Positions 37,801-48,639 of a stretch of DNA of 64,000 bases are shown one piece after another (the stretch's first letter is position 1; the number at the start of each line of letters is the position of its first letter). A model generated the notes under the pieces. It was not told the DNA's origin. It did not search any database and saw nothing but the letters and a program-made list of their open reading frames with translations. The translations under genes were made by a program, and so were the position numbers. The stretch is taken from the NCBI GenBank assembly GCA_037389465.1, contig JAZARR010000296.1:62001-126000 (forward strand), written 5' to 3'. This stretch comes from Baylisascaris procyonis (lineage: Eukaryota; Nematoda; Chromadorea; Rhabditida; Ascarididae).

Positions 37801-40800
37801 TTGTTTTCAAAAATATTTAATATTGAAATGTTAAATTAATATTACAATAAACCGAAAATTTTGATTGTAAAAAACTATAAAAATAGGAAATATTGAGTGG
37901 GAAGATTTAAAAATGCAAGCACTTGGATAATTCTTATTTTATTAATGAATGGAAATATAATCTATTAATATGCGTTTCTCGGAATATAGAAATAAAGGTA
38001 ATCATTTTAAATGTTTAGCACAAGTGTGTTTCATAAATTATATGAGCAATTTCAGTTCTCAAGCATCTGAACATAGTTTTAAATTGGCCCATATTCGCAA
38101 ACGATTGGAGCATTCCTACCCTTTCGGCCAGCATCAACCTAGAGAACGCAGCTTTATGAATTATACTATGGTTAGATGCAATACTCAAACTTAAATACAG
38201 TTAATTTAGCAAGAAGTCAAGTGTAACAGCTAGAAATTAAAGGACTATTCCATTTTTCCGCATTAGCGGCATTTATTTTTTATCAGAAGCGGGTGGAAAG
38301 GTAGCGGTCACAAAGAAAACGAAGGGTTTTAATCAATGTGCATCGATGTGATGGATTGTAAAGTTTGGGACATATTTGCGGCACAACTATTTGCATGGCG
38401 GTATGATGCTTAAAAAAGACTCAAAGGTCATGCAGGCGTCAACCCCCTTTGACGACATCACCGATACCATCGAGTGAGGCGATTTCTTATCGGGCAACCA
38501 TCACAACCAATGCTTCTTTACCATTGCTCGTGATTTTCTATATGCTCATACCCTTTCATTCACCTTGCCATCGAAACTCATTGAATTCTATTATTAAATC
38601 GGTTCAATTTCACTAAATCAAACAATGCTACTCAAAAGTGTGTGTGATTCATCACCATTGTATGTGAACAATTCATAAAATTTTCACAGCACTAAATAAA
38701 CTATATATTGGCAAAGTGAAAATGCTGATCTTAGCAACATCCCTTCCAATTTGCCAAGTTGAACACTTCATACACTATTCACTACCGTCGTTTCCCGATG
38801 CATCACTATCCAAAGCAAAAAACGAAGTCAACGCTACCAATAGTTTCATAGAGTAATGTCCTAATTTTTGTTTTTTTCTGATGCTTACAGTACATCTTTA
38901 CTAATTAGATTTCATGACTGTTATACGGCACCATATTTACATATTGATGAAAATAATTCCCCTCCCTAATACTATTCCTTCTACCCTTCCCCACCCCATC
39001 CACCTCCAGTCCACCCAAGATAATAATAGAGATAGAGAGATGGGAAGGGTTAGGAAAATAATTCGACGACAGGAAAAAGGTGCTCTTTTGTTTGGGTAGT
39101 GACGTGTCATCATGATTCGATTTTGTATTTTTTGGCAATGTTTGCAAAGCGCAACGCATTTTATCATTCCTTTCTTCGTGTGTGTCGAAACATTCGAAGT
39201 GTAATGAGGTTCTTTGAAGTGCACATTTTTGTTTGCTCTCTAAAACAATTCAGTGTACATGTCAAGGACACTACACTTCATAAAACACTAAAGTTACATA
39301 ATTTTTGATTGTATAGTATTACTTTATCAATAAAGCCCCTACCCATGATACTTCATCAGATATACTGATGATGCTTTACGTCTTTCTTTTTCTCGAAAAA
39401 AAAAATTAACGACCAGAACGATAAAAACAATAACAAGAATAGCTATCTGAAAAGCTGCAGCATAAACCGATGCACGAATCGCATCGTAATGACAACGACG
39501 ATGGAGAGAGGTGAGGAAGAGGAAGGAAGGGAAGGAGGGAGAAGGAAGAGTAGTATGTCCCAATCATATTCCTAAATGAATTTTAAGAGCACTTTTTAAG
39601 AACTTCATTTACCTCTTGCTATATGCTCATCTCTTGGTATCTTAATTTCCTAAGGGGACTCGATGGTTTGCCTGAATGAATATATTGTTTGTGCTTATCT
39701 GATACTTTCCAAACAGCAACTGTGAAAGCAAAAACATGTCAACTTTGTTCATTATGACATATACGATACCACAACGTCATTCCTTGGAAATTTTTCGCTC
39801 CAAACTACTTACTTTAAGATGGCTATAAAAAACTTCGAAAAGCTTTGCGTCGACTTGACGAACCTTAAAAGACGACGTCATGTTAGTTGCCTGGCCGGAT
39901 CTCATGTGCTGTACACGTACAACGTTAAAGACAGAGTGATTAAGTTGGGTTTTTTTGAGTTTCAAGCAAATTTTAGCCTAACTCTTCAACTCCTTGATGA
40001 GTTATGCCTTTGGCTAATAGTAAATAGAAGGATTTGGTGATGCAACGTAAATGTTAGTTAATATCATAAAGAGAGCGATTTATAAAAAATGGGATAGAGA
40101 AAAACTTCTCTGAAAGAATCTCCTCACTTCGAAAGCATTAAGGAAAATGGTGAAAGGAAAAGAGGTAATCATCAAACTTCTCGATAACGGAAAACACAAG
40201 AAGCAATTCCACAGGTGTCACTATGAGCGACGCTCGCATACAGGCAGCGACGTACAGGAAGGGGCACCGTCACTGTCGCTACACGTGGCGTGCTAATCGA
40301 TGTGCGACCCGTCAACCGACAGACGTTATGTTATTTGCACACTGCCAACTCTCGTTCGTTGCCGACTCGCTACTTCATACACGCACTCAGTGCCGTATGT
40401 GCATATCGTTTGCCCAATTGAATTGATCATTTCAAAGCGCCAACAACTCTCTCAGATTCTACTCTCTTCATTGTGAATATTCATTGAAAACAGTGGTTGA
40501 AGGTGGCAGAAAGATGAAGAACATACTTGGCTAATAAACACACCAATATTCCTAAGTTTGAAACATCTTGCAGCAACAGTCAATCTTATAGCATCATGCA
40601 TGAAGCGTTGGCTCTATTTAGACGTGTCAGCAAACTCTGAACAATGAAAGCAAGCAAAAAGCAGCATTCTTACAGCCTGCGCATTGAAACAAGTCAGTTT
40701 ACAATGGCATACGAGATCTTCCCATAATAAAGGAGAGTAATGCTCTAGCAGGGGATCAATTGGAGTGGAACATCATTTTCTAACGTGATGCTCTATTTTA

Positions 40801-43800
40801 GAATCTCTCCGCACATACCACACCTTCTATCTAATGCGTCTGTTCCTGCCCAAATCTAGTGTTCATTCCCACCTTTCCACTGGCAGCTATTCCACTACCA
40901 ACTGTTCCATCGCAGGCGATGTGTGCATCCAGCTGTACGCTCACCACAGAATTTCCCAGAAAGGTAGCGAAAGGAACTTTTCTCAGCGAAAGGAACTTTC
41001 TAGCATATGTTAACGCCTTATCAAATTCAGGTCATCTATTCCATTGGGTCGGAAGAATTTCCAAAAAAAAAAAAAATTCCATTCGCAAATGCTTTCAATA
41101 AGTTTTAAATATTTTCTTGACATTCGCGTCCTTCTATTTGACCTAGACATCTATTTGCTTTTTTTTGCGCTCCAATCATGCATCTACGTGATTTACAATG
41201 ACAGAACGTGATCACTTATCATGAATTACATCAACGATATTGTAGTCGTATTTCCCTGCATTCGGCAATGTAATTTTCATCCCGCCTAGCATATGTTTCG
41301 TTCAGCATCCATTAAAAAATGCTGCTAAAATACGCCGAAGCATTAATATCTCATAATGACTTCGTACCTTTACAAACAATTTATCAAATTTTCCCTCTCA
41401 TCCTTCTATGCTTTGAACAGAAATTATTACAATGCTCATAAAAAGCGAAATTACCGATCAGCTCATTTCCTTCCTCCTTTCTCCCTTTCTCTCGCTTCAT
41501 TCACCAAATGGGATGCAGTGGATGAATTTTATCTAGTATGGGCTGCTCACAGGTTTGGAGATCTCTGTTTCACCTTATTAAAAAAACGAAAACTGAGATC
41601 ATAAAGGAAGTTGTCGTATTTTTAAGAAATAACGCGTCATCGGAAACACGTATCATTCAAGAACAACAAGTAGAATGGACAGGGGAATTTCAGCAGTTTT
41701 TCGAAAACTTTTAAGTGTGTGTAAATCATCGAAAAAAACAACTCTCTTTGTGATATACTACAACAAAATTAGTCTGTGAATATTTCATTCCATTCTTAGT
41801 TCTTTTCAGTGAAAAGTAATTAAAGTCTAGTTTTTATTTAACTCATCGAATCACGTCGTGCCATGTCCTTTCGTTCTATTCGGTAGGAATAGCCCCTTTA
41901 CCTAATATATAGTCGTGCTAAGAAATATCGAAATCCATTGACCGTTGGAAGGAGTGCTTGCGAGGAACTCTACTCTCTCAACTAAAACTATTCGTAGAGA
42001 AAAATGTGTGCAGTTCAAGAATGATCAATAAACATTCTCGTATTCCATAAATATATATATTCTATGAACGCAGCTAATACCGTCCTATAATCGTGATACG
42101 CAAGTGTTAAAAAAAAAAGAAATTCCGCAATTCGCAACAATCATTAAAGGAAGGGGAAGGTGCGGGATGAGATGGAGTGAGATGAAGTTTCAATTCCTTC
42201 CACAGAGTACTCAAGAAACGTCGCTAGAGAATGCCAATTTCTTAGCTGCTTTCAGCCGTTCTAGCTTTAATATTTTATAGTGATTTTAACTACGTCATAG
42301 CCTCAGGTCATAAAAATCGAAATTTTGTAAATGTGTGCCCGTTTATTTCCAGATACTACCATCGAGCTATTTGTTGGCAATTAATGGCACCATTCGTAGA
42401 TATGATTACTTATTTTTTGTATATGCATTCTTTGTTTTGTTTATTGATAGTCAGAAGGTGGAACTAGAGAGGAGAGTGGAGGCGATAGTATGACGGGAAG
42501 TAGCAAGAGAGTGGTCAGAATGGCGCCACCTGATCGCTGAGGTCGACCTGATTTGTTTACAGGCTTGAGTATGTATCGCTTATAGGTGTGAGCCATACGC
42601 ACATTGATATCCCAAAACGAAATGATTTCTACAGCATATAAACACTACGCTCACGATAGACACTTCCGCTAAGCTGCTATGAGGTCATCATTTTCGACGC
42701 TCAATATTCACCGACGAACGCATAATTTCCATATGCATACATCGTATGTTGGCGTTACCTCAGCCCTCATAACTTTTCGACCAACTCATCGTAACTTCGG
42801 TTGGATTTATTTCTAGCATTTCTAGGCATATCTCATAAGAAATTGGTCACAAATATCTGCTGAGGATTTTAAACTTCCCCTAGGTTATGAGCGCGAAGCT
42901 CACGTGGGCTGTCGGTGCCCTCGTTAGGGAGCTTTTCGGCAGGGGAGTTCGTTATGACGAAAAAATCGCGTTTTCAACGGTGCCCCAAGCCCTCTTTTTT
43001 CTCATTAATGAGCGCAGAATTGCGCATCACTGTCCCAACGAAAATTTCTAGCGCCTCATAAAAAGACGCAATGGATTCTCCAAAAGAGAGCAATACTTAT
43101 TTTCAAAAACGAAGATTTTCAGCCAGGTGTATGTACTCTCCGCAAACAGTGTTGTCCTTAGCATTGAGCCGAATCAAATTCATTAACGGATGACAAATGG
43201 CAGCATGTTTTATGCTAGAAATTTATTTGAAAAGCAGAGTTATGAGTGCTTTGAAGTTGACTGGATGAATTTGCGCCGAATTACTAACCATTGCAATCAC
43301 AAAAATGGCTAAAAAATAAAAAACTCATAATCATTCTGGATTATTCGAATATGATCATATTGTCAGCATTCTCAACTCTCATGTCGAATAGTAGATTTCC
43401 AATTTATTCTGGATTATTAGCAAACGATCTTTAATCCAGCAGAGTGATTTTTGCTATTGAGCATTTTTTTTGGGTTTATCGTAACGAAAGAATTTAATCC
43501 ACTCAACAATAATGGAGGAAAACGAAAGAGAGTAGTTGTTTTGCCTACCTTTCGATATCAAATGCTTTCAATTCAATAACCGCCTCTGCAGCTCGTTCAT
43601 TAAAATAGATCACTTTCGACTCGTATTGTTCGGCAACGTTATTCAACATTTCAATTGCTGCATCAGCCGTGCCAAGTTCGCCAAGCGCAAAATAGGCCGT
43701 ATTCGGATAATCCACTGTTGCCTAAATTCAGCATTTATTCGCTGGGTGGAATCGTTATTGTGTTTCCATATAATAGTGCACCTCAGAATAACTGTTTAAT

Positions 43801-46800
43801 ATGAAATTTGTGACATATGGAATTGAGTTGATGAATTTTGGATTACAAGTTCAAAATTAACCCTCTAAATATTGAGCATATAACGATATATCCTTCGATG
43901 AAAATTAACTGCTGGTATTTGAAGTGGAACGATGACGCTTCAAAATCAAATCCCAAGCTCACCCTTCAGGCTAGTGCACATTTGAACCAAACATACGTCG
44001 AACTAAAAGTAGATATTCTTGCATAACTTTTCAAAAGTCTTCTGCTAGAGCCTTCTGTTAGGTGGGTTTTTATTCTGCTAATCCTTCATTATGAAGATTC
44101 AGTTGGGGACTGGGGAAAAATATGCTTTCCCTACCTATGCGCTATTTTCAACAAAAATTTCATTTCTGATGGAATTTCGCTTTTGCATTTGCGAATTTGT
44201 ATATATTTTGCATATGCAAAAGATAGAAATAAGCAACATTGCAAAATATAGTTCGCTGCTTATGAATGCAAAATGTGGGTGTACTCGAGAGAATTTTGTG
44301 GCAATTAATGCGCTCTTTGAAATGGAATGAATTAAATAGGTTTTCGCTGATCGATCAATTATTGACCATCGCAAATGTGAGAAATACTTAGCGCAACACG
44401 GTCATAAGGTTGTTTTTATAAATACATAAAAATATATAACACTGCAAGTGTTTGGAGATACAGATGTGCTTTGCTGTGTCAGAAAAGAATTTTATACAAA
44501 TGCGTGTCATGGCAGCCAATACTGTGCCAGAAAAAGATCGTTCGGGGTCACTTGATACTTCCGGATAACTTTCAGTTTCAGAGGGTCCTTAATTCTGTTA
44601 AGCAGGTGGTCGATTTCGAAATTGATGACCTCGAGTTCTGTTTTAGGACTCCGGACTTTCGTTTCACGAGTACTTGCGTTTTGTCCTCTCCACCCATAGT
44701 GACTAATCCGAAGATTTTCCCCAATTTAGTCAGATGCCATGAAGGCCAACATTCTTGTCACCCCATCTCTTTATCTCTATCATCTATTTTACCCCTAACG
44801 TTCGAGTAATGCAACTCGACGGCATCATTTGATGAGTATAAAATGATCCAGCTTTGTGAACTGTATAACACCATAGGTTGTGAACTTCACACAGAGACAC
44901 AGCTACAAGGTCACAGCTACAAATCTTCACTTTTTTCGACCATATCGAATTAATCGCAAATCACTCAAAATTTAAATGCAAAATCAGCTCACATTATTTT
45001 CACCGATATCGCCTCCAAGAATTGTTTCTAATGAGCAGCTTTCATCTGCCTGTTCGACGATCTCTTTCGGCGTATTTTCCGGATGGATAAGCTGCACTCT
45101 CCATCCGCATCGAGTCAACTTTGTGAGTACAGGTCGATATGCAGTCGACGCACCTTAATCGAATTATTTGGTTGTTAGATTAGTACTTACAACAATAGCA
45201 ACAATTAGTAAACAACAGCGATTCCGTTAAAAGGAACTATCTGTAGGCGATCATTGCGTAAGAAGCTCAATGGCAAAATCCATTAGTATTCCTGTGCTGA
45301 TAGTTCATCCTCCTTTGCAACTTCTATATTTTTGGTAAAAATATCTATGGTCAAAAGTCTGAAACTATTTCCCCCCAATTTTTCATTGAATAAGACTCGT
45401 AAAAACGTGGAAAAATATTTTAGAAAGTCCTTTAGAGCAGTAAGCAACAAAAAAGAGGATAAAATGCAAGCCAATCTTCAGTTCACATTAAGTGATTTCC
45501 TTGAATGATTTTTTTTCAAGAAGTAACTGAGATATGTTCCAACAATATTAGCCGCGAAAGTCGCTCTTGTTTCCACATTTGCATTAGAGCTATTTTAAGC
45601 AATTTTTGAACGGAATTAATAAAAGTTTCCAGCTCTTTCTTTATCCAAGAACATTGGTGACGCACCTAAATTCATAGAAATAGCCCTAATGAATTCGATA
45701 AACTCACCAGAAATCAATACCACTATACCGGGATCGTAATCGACATGAAAACGATACAACTTCTTGCAGATTCCCCATGCCGATTCTTGAGCTTCCACAT
45801 GACGAATGTCGACATTCTGTAAGCTTTATCTTAATATTCAAATCGGTCACCTTCAATAAAAATTCCCTCCATGAACGAAGTACTTATTTATTCATCGAAA
45901 AACTCAGTGATTTCTCTTTGACAAATTTAATTGTTCAATAAGGACAGCACTGATTAATTAAAATACCAAGGATAGCATTGAAACTATACTGCACATATTA
46001 AAACGGTCGCTACTCAAAAACTATATCGTAACAATGGCCTAAAATGTTAGCTATCTCAGGCATACGGACTGAGCAAATGCAAAGGACACTTAAAGGAAAC
46101 AGCTCGGAGAAATCATTCTGCACTTTCAAACATCACGGTTGACGCAGCAGTTGTGCTAAGAAAGCAAGTGGCTTAGTTTTCAAGCATATGAAACCAACCA
46201 TAAAAATTTTAGCACAACTTTTTTAGCTGAAAATCATATATTGCGTTGAAAATGATTTCGTACAAAAAAAAAATGAAAGGAAAGAGTTGCCTCATTCACT
46301 ATCCACGCCCATTTCGCATAAGTTGGAGGGGAAGGAGAGCATCCATCCTACGTAATGGGTTCATGCAAATAACGGCATGATTAAACTCACAAGAGATTTT
46401 TCAATCTCGCGTGTAATTGCGGCTGGCGTGATTCGAGCATCACAAAAGACGAGGAAAGCACATTCGCGGCGACGCTGATCTGTACCTGTGGTCACCATCG
46501 AACGCACCTATTAGCAATTATGAATAAGAAAGATAGAAACGAGTCAGGGATGATGGCACGGTATGCGCTTTTATCTGCCTCATATGATTGAGCGAGCAAT
46601 TTTATAAGTGCTCAATATAGAAAAAGGAGATGCTACATGATGAATTAATTCTCCATAACGCTCGTAAAGCCCAATTAAGCTGGTAGTAGAATTATGAGCA
46701 CTTTATTAATTATATAAACTGTTAGAAAATTAAAGCATCTATTAGAAAATAAAGTAGTCATATTCCTTGGCAAATGGGGGCATGAGACCAAACAACATCA

Positions 46801-47213
46801 TCGGCTTCCTCCACTTTTTCGTCTTTCTTTTTTGTAATATCAAAATAGGATTTTTTTGAAAATTTTCTCGCCTCTTGTCATAAACTCTTTTTGAATGGTT
46901 TATTTAATTCTTTTCTTACAGCGCATCTTCCCGTTTCTTTTTGTTCTCTATGAACAACAATTATGTGGATATTTTTACTCGCTAATAGAAAAATTCTGAC
47001 GACAAAAATGTGTTCAATTTAGGAACATTTATCAATTATTCCTTATTTTTTGATAGAAATACAATAGCCGCTATATTTCGAGAGGATCGATATTGAATAA
47101 AAGCATACCTTATGGATGAAGAATGTGATTTTATGCAATGGTACTTGCACTGAACTCCAATCCCATAACACGACTACCGCTATCTCTCGTTGTTCACAAG
47201 TTGACTGCTCCAT
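26531..47213 (-). CDS. MARF1/limkain b1-like NYN-domain protein with a degenerate active site and low-complexity C-terminus
   Basis: Thirteen phase-consistent exons: 47,109-47,213; 46,391-46,507; 45,708-45,816; 45,004-45,153; 44,674-44,702 (weak); 43,549-43,721; 40,873-40,999; 31,175-31,311; 30,349-30,754; 28,637-28,798; 27,913-28,027; 27,267-27,361 (3' end uncertain); 26,952-27,020; last 26,531-26,689. About 650 residues. Residues 10-160 follow the order of the MARF1 NYN domain: VVVLWDWSSVQVP, ECAFLVFCDA, NVDIRHVEAQ, GIVVLISGASTAYRPVLTKL, GWRVQLIHPEN. Of the acidic metal ligands only Asp18 remains: the usual SGDSDF reads SGASTA, and the mid-domain acid is lost. Exon 43.5 kb (NTAYFALGELGTADAAIEML) could be half an RRM. 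Exon 30.3 kb is Ala/Gln-rich, 27.9 kb acidic (EDEEDYDIGE), and the C-terminus has EYPPLP. In MARF1 the NYN domain acts in germline RNA control. Here I infer RNA or protein binding without cleavage. Confidence 0.65.
30420..30540 (-). repeat. GCN-rich coding repeat (Ala/Gln tract)
   Basis: Within exon 30,349-30,754 of the NYN gene, GCA/GCT/GCC codons encode runs of up to seven Ala (AAQMAAAAAAAQMLQQQ). Confidence 0.8.
31803..31839. repeat. (TG)n microsatellite, about 18 copies
   Basis: Perfect GT/TG dinucleotide run inside the NYN-gene intron. Confidence 0.95.
35846..35955. repeat. AT-rich tetranucleotide tract, inverted halves
   Basis: Copies of aaataaac-type units are followed after about 20 bases by tttatttg-type units. 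The two halves could pair as a long AT hairpin. Confidence 0.7.
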
Positions 47214-47228
47214 TCACCCTTAAAAGGC
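47214..47228 (-). promoter_or_regulatory. Probable spliced-leader acceptor of the NYN gene
   Basis: cgccttttaag ends 5 bases before the ATG at 47,213. All three frames through this acceptor hit a stop soon after it unless translation starts at that ATG. It therefore fits a trans-splice site and not an internal exon boundary. Confidence 0.5.
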
Positions 47229-47409
47229 GATATGCACTTCAATTGCGTTCAAAAACTCAAAAATAAAGAATTTAGAAGAATCTCATATTGCTCAATCACA
47301 ACGATTCAACACCGGCGTATTCAATTCCTCTTCAAAGAAATATAAATATTAGCGCTGCAGTATAAAAACGGTAAATGTTTATAAGTGTGGTATATTTGAT
47401 GTTTAGAGG

Positions 47410-47466
47410 AGCCTAAGGGAGGGGGAGGGAGGAGGCGAGGAAAGAAGAGGCGAAGGAGGAGGGTAT
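47410..47466. repeat. Purine-rich G/A tract
   Basis: Almost pure A/G with several GGG runs (gggagggggagggagg). It may adopt non-B DNA. Confidence 0.6.
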
Positions 47467-47935
47467 CCATCATAAACGCATTTCATGTGAAAATGAATCA
47501 ATTCAGAGGCGATAAACTTATACTCCTCTCTGTTTATTTGCCCCATCGTTACGAATGATCATCCTCCGTCCTTCTCCCTTCACTTCACAGTTACCCATTA
47601 TTGCATCGTATCACAAAGTTTATCCATAAGTCTTTAACTTCGAAGGGTAATTTTCTAACCGATTTGCTAATATTAAAAGAAAGCGTTTTCGGCGTTCGAA
47701 CTTTTTTAAAAGACCAACACTAAATAGTGTTTCTACCATCATAATGCGCCTTCTATTATATCAGTTCCACATTCAGTAAATACAATAAATTTCTAGAAAT
47801 GGGCATTGCAATCCACTGACGAAGCCATATCTCACCCACAAATAGGAATAAATTCCACTTAACGCATATTGAAAACCACTCTTCAGTATTATGTGTTAAC
47901 GACAAAGCCTTCATTGTATAGAAATATAAGATGAT

Positions 47936-48175
47936 ATATTTATTTACATATTTATTTGTTTGTTTATTTGCTCGCTTATTTATCTATTTATTTATTTATT
48001 TGTTTATTTATTTATTTATTTCCTATTTATATTTATATTTGTGCTCATATTTACGTTCACTTATGTTTACATTTGTATTTATATTCACATTTATGTTTAT
48101 GTATACAGTTCTAATCACTTTTACTTTTCTATTTCAATTTATATTTATACTCATACTTATATTTATATGTGAACA
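47936..48175. repeat. (TTTA)n-derived satellite-like tract, about 240 bp
   Basis: Tandem tttattta units grading into ttatatttata and ttatgttta variants. The two long open frames here (poly Ile/Leu/Phe/Tyr) are artefacts of the repeat. Confidence 0.85.
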
Positions 48176-48272
48176 AATACCCTGAAATTTTCAATGAACT
48201 AAAAAATACTTTTTAATTGTATATATCATAATTTACTTTGCAAAAAATGCTCTGATGTGTTCGATGAGAGAA

Positions 48273-48638
48273 TCAACAAATTTTCTCGGCCGATTCACTC
48301 AGAACAATTTCACCTCCAATCGCGATGCACTCATCTTTTATTGCATCAATTGCATTATTACTAGAACCACAACTGCATATATCTTTATGGAAAACAATCC
48401 GCACACATCTACTTAGTTTTGCATCAACCTCTCATCATCATAACTATTATCCCCAAGCATGAAATGATAAACAAAAACTATGTTACTTACTTCCGCTGAC
48501 AACAACTCGAACTTTCCTTGAATGACTTCGAGCAGCTTGCACTCGACTCTCAGAGAAACGTTGTCGATCTAAATCTGCAACTCCACTCAACTGACCGATC
48601 ACCTCGGCGACAGCAACTAAACATAACTGAGCATCCAT
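48273..48638 (-). CDS. Candidate two-exon small gene; frame breaks at the canonical splice
   Basis: Exon A, 48,491-48,638, starts with ATG after an in-frame stop and encodes 49 residues (MDAQLCLVAVAEVIGQLSGV and onward to KVRVVVSG), ending at a strong gtaagt donor. Exon B, 48,273-48,360, has acceptor tggttctag and encodes NNAIDAIKDECIAIGGEIVL and then a short tail and TGA. Both segments look genuinely coding and read naturally as one protein of 78 residues. However, exon A ends in phase 1 and exon B needs phase 2, so GT-AG splicing shifts frame by one base. Possible explanations are a missed tiny exon, a sequence error, a pseudogene, or exons of two different products. It lies about 1 kb upstream of the NYN gene on the same strand. 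No family is recognised. Confidence 0.4.
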
Positions 48639-48639
48639 G

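Larger units (their letters stand above)
31320..40870. other. About 9.5-kb intron of the NYN gene
   Basis: No other gene is supported on either strand. It contains the TG microsatellite, a region at about 34,630-35,400 that is GC-richer than the flanks (see findings), a TAAA/TTTA tract that switches strand at 35,846-35,955, and a purine-rich patch at 39,490-39,555. A GC-rich patch at 40,210-40,400 is open in several frames but unassigned. Confidence 0.45.

Noticed and set aside
44471..44809. 112-codon + strand frame and overlapping - strand frames
   Set aside because: All three frames are open and none joins in phase at both ends, except a 29-base exon used tentatively in the NYN gene.
47931..48185. 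Two long frames of Ile/Leu/Phe/Tyr
   Set aside because: Pure product of the TTTA-type repeat.
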